The translations under genes were made by a program, and so were the position numbers. From positions 35,806-99,805 of the forward strand of contig JANYKR010000039.1 of assembly GCA_025358155.1 (NCBI GenBank): DNA of 64,000 nucleotides, read 5' to 3'. This document shows, in pieces, positions 43,982 to 53,442 of this stretch. Under the pieces are notes generated by a model that saw only the letters and a program-made list of their open reading frames with translations, searched no databases and was not told the origin of the DNA. The stretch is from Betaproteobacteria bacterium. GTDB lineage: Bacteria > Pseudomonadota > Gammaproteobacteria > Burkholderiales > Burkholderiaceae_C. The first letter of the stretch is position 1. The number at the start of each line of letters is the position of its first letter.

Positions 43982-46624
43982 ATGACAAATGCCTCCCGCT
44001 TGATGCCCACGCCGCTGTCCCGCGCTGTGGCGTTGGCCTTTGGTGCCTGGGGCTTGATGGGGGCCGGTGCGGCGTTGGCGCAGGCCGCCCCGGCCGCTGC
44101 GGCGGCCGACAGCGGCCAGCTCGGCACCGTCACCGTCACCGCCACTCGCCGCATTGAAGACCAGCAAAAGGTCAGCACCTCGGTCACTGCCTTGTCGGCC
44201 GAGAAGCTGGCCGAGCGCAACATCTACGACATCTCGCAGCTCGAAGGCCTTTCACCAGGCTTCACTTTTGGCCGTTCGGGCTCCGATGCGCGCCCGGCGA
44301 TGCGCGGTGTGCGCACCGAGGCCGTGCAGCAAAACGCCGACACCACCATCGGTTTCTTCATCGACGGCATCTACAAGAGCCGGCCCAGCCAGGCCTTGGC
44401 CAGCTTTGTCGACCTGGAGCGCGTCGAGGTCCAGCGGGGCCCGCAAGGCACGCTGTTCGGGCGCAACACCTTTGGCGGCAACATCGTGTTGACGACCGCG
44501 CGGCCCGAGCTCGGCGAAACCAGCGCCGAAGGCAGTGTGCTGCTGGGCAGCTTCAAGCGATTGCGCGTGGAGGCGGTAGGCAATATCGCGGTGGCGCCCA
44601 CGGTGGCCTTGCGGCTGGCCGGTGCGGTGGACAAGTCCGACGGCTACGTGAAGAACGACTTCAACCCGGCGGCCGACCTGTTCGACCAGGACTTGCGCTA
44701 TTTCCGGGCGTCAATGCGCTTCAAGCCCGACAACCGCTTCGACGCCTTCATCAAGCTCGACAGTACCGAGCAGCGCGGCAACGGCGCCGGTGGCTTCAGC
44801 TATTTTCAGAGAGGCACCTATCTCAACAACACCTGCCGGCCGCTGCTGAACAGCACCTTTTACGCGCTCAACGGCCGGGGCGGCTTGGCCGACGGTGTGG
44901 CCGACTGCACCCGCACCCAAGCCAGCCCAGGGGGTGCCGTTGGCAGCACGGCCGATGTGGGCCGGCCGATCTACAGCCCAGGCAATGTGTGGCGGGTCGA
45001 GAACGACTACCAGTCGCAGCTGAAGCTGTCCGACATGAGCTTCACGGCCGATGTCTCCTACCGATTCGATACCGCCACGGTCAAGTCCATCACCGGTTTT
45101 TCTGATTTCTCCGTGCTGCGCACCGTTGACCAGGACTTCTCGCGCGAAGCCATTGCCATCAGCTACGAGCGCACCAAGAACAAGAGCTTCTCGCAAGAGC
45201 TGCAGGTGTTGTCAGAAGGCGCCGGACCCCTGGGGTACGTGGCCGGCGTCTACTTTTTCAAGGACAAGACCGACAACCTGGCCGTTTTCCAGTCGCTGCG
45301 CCGATCGGTGGGCAATGGCACCGCCGACACGGCGGTGTCAGAAACCGAATCCACCGCCGCTTACGGGCAGCTGAGTTTTGCGGTGAATGACGACCTCAAG
45401 CTCACCGCTGGCATGCGCTACACGGTAGACAAGAAAAAGTACAAGTTCGCCAACCGCAACTCGGTGGTGCCGGTCAGCGCCAACCTGGCCGACCCGGACC
45501 CGGTCTTCACGTCGCTGGACAACCTGGTGGCGGGCTCGGCGGCTTTTGGCAACGCCGGCGTCACCAATTGCGCCGCGACGGTGTTTCCCGCTGCTTCGGG
45601 TCCGGTCTTGGGCGCCAACTGCGGCGGGGTGGGCAACAACACGTTTTATGGCGCCACCTACACCCCCGTGGAGTTCAAGCGAACCACAGGCCGCCTGGCC
45701 GCCGAGTACAACCTGAGCAAGAGCCAGTTGCTCTACATGAGCTACAGCACCGGCTTCAGCTCGGGTGGTTTCAACGGCAGTCAGGCCGCCTTGAACACCG
45801 AGGCCACACGCACCTTCAATCCGCAAGAGGTCGCGGCTATCGAGATCGGCTCGAAGAACCGTTTCTTGAACAACACCTTGCAGGTCAACGTGGCGGCGTT
45901 TGCCAACCGCTACACCAACCAGCAAGAACAGCGCCAGGTGCCGGTAGGCCTGACCACGGCGTCGTTGCTGTTCAATGCCGCCAAGTCCAAGGCCAACGGC
46001 GTCGAGCTTGAAGGTGAATGGCGTGTCAACCGCCAGCTGACGCTGGGCGGCACCTTGTCGCTGCTGGACGCCAAGTACACCAGCTTCCCGGACGCGCCTG
46101 GCCCCATCGCCATCACCCAGCTCATCGACACCCCGGGCACGGCGGCCACGGTCGTGAATGGCGTGACCATCGCGCCGGCCGGGCAAACCCGCGTCTACGC
46201 GCCCGGCTACAACTGCGGCTTGATCAACGGCACGGGCGTCAACGGCGTGCCCCAGGCATTTGGCTGCAACCTGACCGGCAACAAGATCCCGTACGCGGCC
46301 AACACCTCGGGCTCGGTGTCTGCGGCCTATTCCATTGGCCTGGGCAGCATGGGTAGCATCACGCCGATGGTGGTGGTCAACTTCAACAGCGGCTACTACG
46401 GTCAGATTTACAACGTGGAGGCAGAAAAGCAAGGGGCCTTCACCAAGACCGACCTGAAGCTGAACTGGAAGATCAACGACGGCTTGAACATGCAGGCCTT
46501 CGTGGACAACGTCAGCAACACGGTGGTGATCAACCGCTTTGTCTGGGGCGGCGGCAGCACCATGCAAAACAGCGCCGCAGCGCCGCGCACCTTCGGCGTG
46601 AAGCTCGGCTATCGCTTCTTCTGA
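43982..46624 (+). CDS. TonB-dependent outer-membrane receptor 2
   Basis: The 880-residue receptor has a signal peptide ending near GAALAQ, a TonB box VTVTATRR (about 50-57), plug-domain blocks (GFTFGRSGSDARPAMRG, FFIDGIYKSR, VEVQRGPQGTLFGRNTFGGNI) and a barrel ending LGYRFF. It is a paralogue of receptor 1. GGAGA (43971-43975) gives proper spacing to ATG 43982; ATG 43976 is in frame but directly abuts that site. The MetE-like gene follows eight bases after the stop, so the two are probably cotranscribed. Confidence 0.94.
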   Translation: MTNASRLMPTPLSRAVALAFGAWGLMGAGAALAQAAPAAAAADSGQLGTVTVTATRRIEDQQKVSTSVTALSAEKLAERNIYDISQLEGLSPGFTFGRSGSDARPAMRGVRTEAVQQNADTTIGFFIDGIYKSRPSQALASFVDLERVEVQRGPQGTLFGRNTFGGNIVLTTARPELGETSAEGSVLLGSFKRLRVEAVGNIAVAPTVALRLAGAVDKSDGYVKNDFNPAADLFDQDLRYFRASMRFKPDNRFDAFIKLDSTEQRGNGAGGFSYFQRGTYLNNTCRPLLNSTFYALNGRGGLADGVADCTRTQASPGGAVGSTADVGRPIYSPGNVWRVENDYQSQLKLSDMSFTADVSYRFDTATVKSITGFSDFSVLRTVDQDFSREAIAISYERTKNKSFSQELQVLSEGAGPLGYVAGVYFFKDKTDNLAVFQSLRRSVGNGTADTAVSETESTAAYGQLSFAVNDDLKLTAGMRYTVDKKKYKFANRNSVVPVSANLADPDPVFTSLDNLVAGSAAFGNAGVTNCAATVFPAASGPVLGANCGGVGNNTFYGATYTPVEFKRTTGRLAAEYNLSKSQLLYMSYSTGFSSGGFNGSQAALNTEATRTFNPQEVAAIEIGSKNRFLNNTLQVNVAAFANRYTNQQEQRQVPVGLTTASLLFNAAKSKANGVELEGEWRVNRQLTLGGTLSLLDAKYTSFPDAPGPIAITQLIDTPGTAATVVNGVTIAPAGQTRVYAPGYNCGLINGTGVNGVPQAFGCNLTGNKIPYAANTSGSVSAAYSIGLGSMGSITPMVVVNFNSGYYGQIYNVEAEKQGAFTKTDLKLNWKINDGLNMQAFVDNVSNTVVINRFVWGGGSTMQNSAAAPRTFGVKLGYRFF

Positions 46625-46632
46625 GACCCGTC

Positions 46633-47784
46633 ATGCCGTCTTCCCGCACAAGCCCCCACACCACCCGCCTGGCGACCACCCACGTCGGCAGCCTGCCGCG
46701 CAGCCAACCCGTGGTCGACCAGATCTTTGCCCTCGAAAAGGGTGAGCCGGTGGACGAAGCCCGCTTCGACGCCATCATGGCCAAAGCCATCGACGACTGC
46801 GTGGCGCGGCAGGTGGCTGCGGGGGTGGACATCGTCAGCGATGGCGAGATGAGCAAGATCAGCTACGCCACCTACATCAAGGATCGCTATACCGGCTTTG
46901 ACGGCGACAGCCCCCGGCGCACCCCGGCTGACCTGACCGACTTCCCCGGTTTCATGGACCGTCTGCGCAGCAGTGGCGGCACGCCCACCTACCGCAGGCC
47001 TTGCTGCGTGGGCCCGATTGCGGTCAAGACGCTGGCGCCGCTGCACAAGGACATCGCCCACTTGAAGGCCGCTGCGGCCCGGCATGGCGCGGCGCAGATG
47101 TTCATGAACGCGGCTTCACCAGGCGTGGTGGCGCTGTTCCAGCCCAACCAGCACTACGCCGACGACGATGCCTACCTCGAAGCGCTGGCGCGTGCGCTGC
47201 GGCATGAGTACCACGCCATCGTCGATGCGGGCCTGATCCTGCAGATCGACTCGCCTGATCTGGGCCTGGGTCGGCACATGATGTTCAAGGAGCTCGATGA
47301 CGCGGCCTACCTGACGCGCATTCAAAAGCACATCGAGGCGCTGAACTTTGCCCTGGTGGCCTTGCCGGCCGACCGCTTGCGCATGCACGTTTGCTGGGGC
47401 AACTACGAGGGCCCGCACCACAAGGATGTGCCACTGGCCACCCTCCTGCCCACGGTGCTGAAAGCCAAGCCGCAGGGCCTGTTGTTCGAGACCGCCAACC
47501 CGCGCCACGGGCATGAGTGGGCCACCATCCGCGACATGCAAGCGCTCATTCCGCAGGACAAGGTGTTGATCCCTGGCGTGCTCGACACCACCACCAACTT
47601 CATTGAACACCCTGAGTTGATTGCCCAGCGTCTGCAGCGCTTCGTTGACATCGTCGGCGCTGACCGGGTCATTGCCGGCAGCGACTGCGGCTTTGGCACC
47701 TTTGCCGGCTTTGGCGCGGTGGACGAGGACATCGTCTACGCCAAGCTGGCAGCCATGGCGCAAGGTGCGCAGCGCGTGACTTGA
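46633..47784 (+). CDS. MetE C-terminal-type zinc methyltransferase
   Basis: The 383-residue protein corresponds to the catalytic C-terminal domain of cobalamin-independent methionine synthase. Zinc ligands appear intact: His 252 and Cys 254 (MHVCWGN), Glu 286 (LLFETAN) and Cys 352 (GSDCGFGTF). The N-terminal starts with TTHVGSLPRS, as in stand-alone MetE-C proteins. Members of this group act in methionine synthesis or as methyl-transfer proteins with other donors and acceptors. Its place behind a TonB receptor gene suggests a role in handling methyl groups of the imported compound (inference). Confidence 0.87.
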   Translation: MPSSRTSPHTTRLATTHVGSLPRSQPVVDQIFALEKGEPVDEARFDAIMAKAIDDCVARQVAAGVDIVSDGEMSKISYATYIKDRYTGFDGDSPRRTPADLTDFPGFMDRLRSSGGTPTYRRPCCVGPIAVKTLAPLHKDIAHLKAAAARHGAAQMFMNAASPGVVALFQPNQHYADDDAYLEALARALRHEYHAIVDAGLILQIDSPDLGLGRHMMFKELDDAAYLTRIQKHIEALNFALVALPADRLRMHVCWGNYEGPHHKDVPLATLLPTVLKAKPQGLLFETANPRHGHEWATIRDMQALIPQDKVLIPGVLDTTTNFIEHPELIAQRLQRFVDIVGADRVIAGSDCGFGTFAGFGAVDEDIVYAKLAAMAQGAQRVT

Positions 47785-47843
47785 TCCTGGCGAGCGGCGC
47801 CAACGCACCGGGCCATCACGCCCCGGCGCCGGCCCGCTGAACC

Positions 47844-48914
47844 TTAGGCCGCCTGCAAGTGGCAGGCCACTGCCCGCCCACCGCCCATGTCCAGCAGGGG
47901 CGGGTCTTCGCTGCGGCACCGGGCGATGGCCAAGGGGCAGCGGGTGTGGAAGCGGCAGCCCGGCGGCGGCTTGAGCGCGCTCGGCACCTCACCCTGCACC
48001 ACGATGCGTTTGCGCGCACGCTCCACCACCGGGTCCGCCACCGGCACCGCCGACAGCAGCGCCTGGGTGTAGGGGTGCAGCGGCTCGCGGTAGAGGTCGT
48101 CGCGGGCGGCGATCTCGACGATGCGGCCCAGGTACATCACCGCCACCCGGTGGCTCAGGTGCCGCACCACCGCCAGATCGTGGGCGATGAACAGGTAGCC
48201 CAGACCGAGGCGCTCTTGCAGCTCCTGCAACACGTTGACCACCTGGGCCTGGATCGACACGTCCAGCGCCGAGACCGGTTCATCGCAGATGATCAGGCTG
48301 GGCTCCAGCGCCAGGGCGCGCGCGATGCCGATGCGTTGGCGTTGGCCGCCCGAGAACTCATGCGGATAGCGGTCGGCCATGTCGGGCAGCAGGCCCACCG
48401 TCTTGAGCAGCGCCGCGATGCGGTCCTGGTACTCGGACTTGTTGCTGGCCATGCCGTGCACTTGCAGCGGCTCACCCACCAGGTTGCGCACCGTCATGCG
48501 CGGATTGAGCGAGCCGTAGGGGTCTTGGTAGACCATTTGCATGCGGCGCCGGAAAGTGCCGGTGCGGGCTTGCTGGGTGCTGATGTCCTCACCCTCGAAG
48601 ACGATGCGCCCGCCGGTCAGCGGCTGCATGCGCAGCACCGCCAGGCCGGTGGTGCTCTTGCCGCAGCCACTCTCGCCCACCAGGCCCAGTGTCTGGCCTG
48701 GCGCCAGGCTGAACGACACCCCGTCCACTGCCTTGACCGCACCGGCCGAGCGCCGCAGCAGCCCGCTGCCCGGCAGCGGAAAGTGCACCTTCAGGTCTTC
48801 AACCCGCAGCAGGTCACCAGCGGGTGGCCGAACGCCAGCAGGCTCAGCGGCGGTTGCAGGGGTGGCGCGGTGGGCGGCCAGGTTGGTGGCCGCCGAGGTT
48901 TCAGACGACAGCAT
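47844..48914 (-). CDS. Peptide-type ABC importer ATPase (OppF/DppF class)
   Basis: The 356-residue ATPase has Walker A GESGCGKSTTG, signature FSGGQRQRIGIARAL, Walker B LIICDEPVSALD, H-loop IAHDLAVV, and the C-terminal oligopeptide-specific region with Cys residues (PPGCRFHTRCPLA) that can bind an iron-sulfur cluster in related proteins. It overlaps the partner ATPase gene by 14 bases. It is the last gene of the importer operon and converges on the MetE-like gene. Confidence 0.94.
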   Translation of the reverse strand: MLSSETSAATNLAAHRATPATAAEPAGVRPPAGDLLRVEDLKVHFPLPGSGLLRRSAGAVKAVDGVSFSLAPGQTLGLVGESGCGKSTTGLAVLRMQPLTGGRIVFEGEDISTQQARTGTFRRRMQMVYQDPYGSLNPRMTVRNLVGEPLQVHGMASNKSEYQDRIAALLKTVGLLPDMADRYPHEFSGGQRQRIGIARALALEPSLIICDEPVSALDVSIQAQVVNVLQELQERLGLGYLFIAHDLAVVRHLSHRVAVMYLGRIVEIAARDDLYREPLHPYTQALLSAVPVADPVVERARKRIVVQGEVPSALKPPPGCRFHTRCPLAIARCRSEDPPLLDMGGGRAVACHLQAA

Positions 48915-49884
48915 GGTGGCAGGCGCTCAGGTGGCCGGGGGCGGCTTCGCGCAGTGGCGGGCGCGTGGTTTGGCAGAGGGCATCAGCACGGCCGCAGCGC
49001 GGCGCAAACGCGCAACCCGGCGGCAAGCGCGCCAGGTCGGGCGGCTGACCGATGATGGGCACCAGGCGTTGGCCGGCGGTGCTGTCGAGCCTGGGGATCG
49101 AGGCCAGCAAACCCTGGGTGTACGGGTGGCGCGGGTGGGCATACAGCTCACCGGCCGGCGCCTGCTCGACGATGCGGCCGCCATACATCACGGCCACATG
49201 GTCGGCGTAGCGCGCCACCACGCCCAGGTCGTGGGTGATCAGGATCAGCGCTGCGCCGGTCTCGTCGGTCAGCGCCTTGAGCAGGTCCAGGATCTGCGCC
49301 TGCACCGTCACGTCCAGCGCGGTGGTGGGCTCGTCGGCAATGATCAGTTTGGGCTGGCAGGCCAGCGCCATGGCAATCATCGTGCGCTGGCGCATGCCGC
49401 CCGAGTACTGGTGCGGCCAGGTGTGCAGCCGGCTGGCCGCGTCGGGGATGCGCACCCGCTCCAACAGGCTGCATGCGGCCTCGTAGGCCCGGGCCCAGGG
49501 CAACTTGCGGTGCACGTTGACCGGCTCGGCGATCTGCAGGCCGACCGTGAGCGACGGGTTGAGCGAGCTCATCGGCTCCTGGAAGATCATCGCGATGCGG
49601 TCACCGCGGATGTCGCGCATCTGCGCCTCGCTCAATTTGAGCAGGTCCTGACCCTCGAACAGCATCTCGCCCGCCGTGATGCGGCCGGGCGGATTCGGGA
49701 TCAGCCGCATCAGCGACATCGCGGTCACGCTCTTGCCCGAACCCGACTCGCCCACGATGGCCAGGGTCTGACCGGCCGCCACGGTGAACGAGACATCATC
49801 GACCGCGGTCAGCTCTCCGCGCTCGGTGCGAAAGCGGGTGGTCAGGCCTTTGACTTCCAGCAGGGGCGGGTTGGCGGGGGGCAT
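48901..49884 (-). CDS. Peptide-type ABC importer ATPase (OppD/DppD class)
   Basis: The 327-residue ATPase has Walker [12 protein letters not shown], signature [15 protein letters not shown], Walker [14 protein letters not shown]-loop ITHDLGVV and the C-terminal [13 protein letters not shown] cysteine region. It forms the heterodimeric motor with the next gene product. It starts 19 bases after the second binding-protein gene. Confidence 0.94.
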   Translation of the reverse strand: MPPANPPLLEVKGLTTRFRTERGELTAVDDVSFTVAAGQTLAIVGESGSGKSVTAMSLMRLIPNPPGRITAGEMLFEGQDLLKLSEAQMRDIRGDRIAMIFQEPMSSLNPSLTVGLQIAEPVNVHRKLPWARAYEAACSLLERVRIPDAASRLHTWPHQYSGGMRQRTMIAMALACQPKLIIADEPTTALDVTVQAQILDLLKALTDETGAALILITHDLGVVARYADHVAVMYGGRIVEQAPAGELYAHPRHPYTQGLLASIPRLDSTAGQRLVPIIGQPPDLARLPPGCAFAPRCGRADALCQTTRPPLREAAPGHLSACHHAVV

Positions 49885-49903
49885 GTCGGGTCAGGTTGCG
49901 GCG

Positions 49904-51601
49904 TCAGAAGCCAGCGTTTTTCTTCAGTTCCTGGTCCACCCAGACCCGGGCATGGATGGGCCCGGGGCGGTCGGCGCCGGCGCGCAACTCGCCGCCGTAG
50001 TTTTTGACCCAGGGCCACCAGGCGGTGTAGACATAGGGCACCGGCAAGAAGATGTGCGGCGCCTTGTCCAGGATCTCGCGCACCATCAACTTGACCTTGA
50101 TCTGGCGCACCCGCTCATCGGGCTCGGCATACACCGCGGCCATCTTCTTGTCGAACTCCGGGTCGCTGTGCTGCGACGGGTTCCAGGTCTGCTTGGACAC
50201 GAAGGTCTTGCGCAGCGAGGTGGTGGGGTTGGTCAGCCCGGCCTGCAAAAAGTAACCTGCCGCGTTGGTCTTGGTGGTCATGGCCGACAAATAGCCCGGG
50301 TACTCCAGCACCTGGATCTCCATCTTGACGCCCACCTTGGCCAGGTAGGCGGCAATCTGGGCCAGCAGGTCGTTGTCCAGGCTGGCCGACGAGGTCTGTG
50401 TCTTGAAGCTGAAGCCGGTCGGGTAGCCGGCCTCGGCCAGCAGCGCCTTGGCCTTGACCGGGTTGTAGACGTAGAGCTCCTTGACCGAGTCGGGCATGTC
50501 GGCCAGCGGCTCGAAGTAGCCGAGGTGGTTGGCATGCATCGGAAAGTTGAGCATCTCGGCGTTGCCGCCGTAGTAGGTCTTGATGATCTCGGCCTTGTTG
50601 ACGGCCATGTTCAGTGCCCGGCGTACCCGCACGTCGTCAAACGGCTTCTGGTCCACCCGCAGCGTGATGTAGCTGCCGTTGTTGCTGAGAAACTTGTGCC
50701 ACTGCAGCTTGGGTGCACTTTTTTTCAGCTCGTCCACCGCGCTCCAGCGCACGGATTCCATGATGTCGAGCTTGCCGGTGCGCAACGCGGTGAGCGCGGT
50801 GGATTCGTCCTTGATGTAGCGGTAGGTGATGGTGTCGGCAAACGGCAGCTTGTACTTCTCGCCGGCGATGGTTTCACTGTCCCAGTAGGCGGGATTCCTG
50901 GTGAAGGTCATCGCGTTGCCCTGCACATAGTTTGTCAGTGCGTAGGGGCCCGTGCCGTTGACGTTCTTCCAGTCTTTGCCGCCGGTCTCCATCACCTCTC
51001 TGGGCACGATCGCCGAGTAGTAGCCCCAGCCCCAGCGGTAGTCCCACTCGGCGTTGTAGACCGAAAAGCTCATCACCACCGTGTGCTTGCCAGTGGCTTC
51101 CACCTTGCTGATGTGGTCGAAGTACGTGGGGATCTTCTTGGGGCTCTTGTTCATGCGGTCATAGCTGTAGACCACATCGTCGGCCACCAGCTCGCGCGCA
51201 GGCATCACGCCCGGCTTGGCCGGAAACATCACGCCTTTGCGCAACTGCACCTCCAGCCGCAACGGATTGTCCAGCAGCTTCCAGCTCTCGGCCAGCTCAC
51301 CGCGCAGGGCGTCGGGCGGTATCCAGCCGTCGGTGATGAAGTCGTGCTTGCCGCCGTTGCGCCTGGCCTTGCTCAGGTCGGCGGCAAACAGCTGCTCGTA
51401 GACCAGCCCGGTGTCCTGGTTGAACTTCCAGGCCCAGTCGGCTGAATCGAAGGTGAGCGGCGCAATCGTGTAATAGGCATTGGCAATGCTGAGCGCACCG
51501 CCGTACTGGGGTTTTGCGGACGCCTTGGGCTGGGCCTGGGCAGCGCCGGCCAGGGCCAGGGCCACGGCCAGCGTGGTGAGCGTAGCTGCAACGTTTGCCA
51601 T
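49904..51601 (-). CDS. Family 5 extracellular binding protein 2
   Basis: The 565-residue periplasmic protein has a signal peptide ending GAAQAQ and the SBP family 5 layout (YGGALSIANAYYTIAPLTFD, FDDVRVRRALNMAVNKAEI, NPVKAKALLAEAGYPTG, WWPWVKNYGGELRAG). It is a close tandem paralogue of the upstream gene product. ATG 51601 has a GAGGGG site upstream; GTG 51610 is in frame. Family 5 proteins bind oligopeptides, but also nickel, opines, glycosides and other ligands. Confidence 0.92.
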   Translation of the reverse strand: MANVAATLTTLAVALALAGAAQAQPKASAKPQYGGALSIANAYYTIAPLTFDSADWAWKFNQDTGLVYEQLFAADLSKARRNGGKHDFITDGWIPPDALRGELAESWKLLDNPLRLEVQLRKGVMFPAKPGVMPARELVADDVVYSYDRMNKSPKKIPTYFDHISKVEATGKHTVVMSFSVYNAEWDYRWGWGYYSAIVPREVMETGGKDWKNVNGTGPYALTNYVQGNAMTFTRNPAYWDSETIAGEKYKLPFADTITYRYIKDESTALTALRTGKLDIMESVRWSAVDELKKSAPKLQWHKFLSNNGSYITLRVDQKPFDDVRVRRALNMAVNKAEIIKTYYGGNAEMLNFPMHANHLGYFEPLADMPDSVKELYVYNPVKAKALLAEAGYPTGFSFKTQTSSASLDNDLLAQIAAYLAKVGVKMEIQVLEYPGYLSAMTTKTNAAGYFLQAGLTNPTTSLRKTFVSKQTWNPSQHSDPEFDKKMAAVYAEPDERVRQIKVKLMVREILDKAPHIFLPVPYVYTAWWPWVKNYGGELRAGADRPGPIHARVWVDQELKKNAGF

Positions 51602-51613
51602 CGCGGTCACCCC

Positions 51614-53365
51614 TCAAAAGCCCATCTTCTTCTTCATGTCCTGGTCCACCCACATGCGGGCGTGGATAGGGTTGGGCCGCTCGGACCCGGCGCGCAACTC
51701 GCCGCCGTAGTTCTTGACCCAAGGCCACCAGGCGGTAAAGCCGTACTGGGTGGGTAGCCAGAGGTAGGGTGCCTTTTCAAGGATCTCGCGGTTCAGCAGC
51801 TTGGCCTTGATCTGGCGTACCCGCTCGTCAGGCTCGGCGTAGATCTCGGCCATCTTCTTGTCGAACTCGGGCTCGCTGAACTGGGACGGGTTCCAGTACT
51901 GGCCCTTCATGAAGTTCTTGCGCAGCGAGGTGGTCGGGTTGGTGGCACCGGCGAACATGTAGTATCCCGGCGCGTTGGTCCTGGTGCCCATGGCCGACAT
52001 GAAGGCCGGGTACTCCAGCACCTGGATCTCCATCTTGACGCCGACCTTGGCCAGGTAGGCCGCCACCATCGCCAGCAGGTCGTTGTCCACACTGGCCGAG
52101 GTGGTCTGGGTCTTGAACGCGAAGCCGCTCGGGTAGCCGGCCTCGGCCAGCAGCGCCTTGGCCTTGGCCGGGTTGTAGACAAACAGCTCCTTGACCGACT
52201 CGGGCATGTCTGAGAGCGGCTCGTAGTAGCCGACCCAGGTCGGGTGCATCGGGAAGGCAAGCATCTCGGCCTGGCCGCCCCAGTAGGTCTTGATGATCTC
52301 GGCCTTGTTGACGGCCATGTTGAGCGCGCGCCGCACCCGCACATCGTCAAACGGCTTGGTGTCGGTGCGCAGCGCGACAAAGTTGCCGCCCATCGCCAGG
52401 TACTTGCTCCACTGCAGTTTGGGCGCGTTTTTCTTGAGCTCGTCGGCCGCGCTCCAGCGCACGGCCTCCAGCACATCTACCTTGCCGGTGCGCAGCGCCG
52501 TCATCATGGTCGCCTCGTCCTTGATGAAGCGGTAGGTGATGCTGTCGGCAAACGGCAGTTTGTAGGGCGTGCCGCCAATCGTCTCGCTGTCCCAGTACTC
52601 CTTGTTCTTGGTAAAGGTCAGCGAGTTGCCTTGCACGTAGTTGCTCAGCAGGAAGGGCCCGGTGCCGTTGGCGTTTTTCCAGTCTTGCGCGCCGGCGGCC
52701 ACCACCTCCTTAGGCATGATGGCCGAGTAGTAGCCCCAGCCAAAGCGGTAGTCGTACTCGGCGTTGTAGTACTTGTAGGTGAAGACGACGGTGTGCTTGC
52801 CGGTGGCCTCGACCTTGTCGACATGGTCAAAGTAGCCGGCAATCTTCTTGGGGCTCTTGACCAGCCGGTCGTAGCTGTAGACCACGTCCTCGGCTGTCAT
52901 TTCACGCGCTGCCATCACGCCGGCCTTGGCCGGAAACATGATGCCCTTGCGCAACTGCACCTCCAGGCGCCACGGGTTCTGCTTGAGCTCCCACTTCTCG
53001 GCCAGCTCGCCGCGGATGCCGTCGGTCGGCAGGTAGGCATCAGACTGGAACGGGTACTTGCCGCCGTTGCGCTTGCTCTTGCTGAGGTCGGCGGCAAACA
53101 ACTGCTCGTAGGTCAGGCCGGTGTCCTGGTTGTGCTTCCAGGGCCAGTCGGCCGCATCAAAGGACAGCGGCGAAACGGTGTAGTAGACGTTGCCGATGCT
53201 CAGCGTGCCGCCGTACTGCGGCTTTTCAGCGGCGGCGGCCGGGGCTGGGGCCGCCTTGGCCGCAGGCGCCTGGGCCAGTGCGGGTGTGGCGGCGAGCCAG
53301 CCTGCCGCGAGCAATGCGGCGAGCAAGGGAGTGGCAGGGTGCGTCGAGGGTGTGAGGCGGGTCAT
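51614..53365 (-). CDS. Family 5 extracellular binding protein 1
   Basis: The 583-residue protein has a signal peptide ending TPALAQ, an Ala/Pro/Lys-rich linker, then the family 5 fold (YGGTLSIGNVYYTVSPLSFD, FDDVRVRRALNMAVNKAEI, NPAKAKALLAEAGYPSG). Long identical stretches with the next protein point to a recent tandem duplication. The two genes are separated by a few bases. The ligand is unknown; association with a beta-oxidation module suggests an acidic or acyl-containing compound rather than peptides (inference). Confidence 0.92.
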   Translation of the reverse strand: MTRLTPSTHPATPLLAALLAAGWLAATPALAQAPAAKAAPAPAAAAEKPQYGGTLSIGNVYYTVSPLSFDAADWPWKHNQDTGLTYEQLFAADLSKSKRNGGKYPFQSDAYLPTDGIRGELAEKWELKQNPWRLEVQLRKGIMFPAKAGVMAAREMTAEDVVYSYDRLVKSPKKIAGYFDHVDKVEATGKHTVVFTYKYYNAEYDYRFGWGYYSAIMPKEVVAAGAQDWKNANGTGPFLLSNYVQGNSLTFTKNKEYWDSETIGGTPYKLPFADSITYRFIKDEATMMTALRTGKVDVLEAVRWSAADELKKNAPKLQWSKYLAMGGNFVALRTDTKPFDDVRVRRALNMAVNKAEIIKTYWGGQAEMLAFPMHPTWVGYYEPLSDMPESVKELFVYNPAKAKALLAEAGYPSGFAFKTQTTSASVDNDLLAMVAAYLAKVGVKMEIQVLEYPAFMSAMGTRTNAPGYYMFAGATNPTTSLRKNFMKGQYWNPSQFSEPEFDKKMAEIYAEPDERVRQIKAKLLNREILEKAPYLWLPTQYGFTAWWPWVKNYGGELRAGSERPNPIHARMWVDQDMKKKMGF

Positions 53366-53442
53366 GGGGTTCCTTCATCGGGCCGCTGGGGCCCCGGGGT
53401 TGGCAACGCAAGCAGGACGGGTGGCGATACCAGAGCCATGGA

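Noticed and set aside
47808-47836. Bidirectional terminator between the MetE-like and OppF-like genes
   Set aside because: A six-base stem (CGGGCC/GGCCCG) with a 16-base loop and no U-run on either side is too weak to call.
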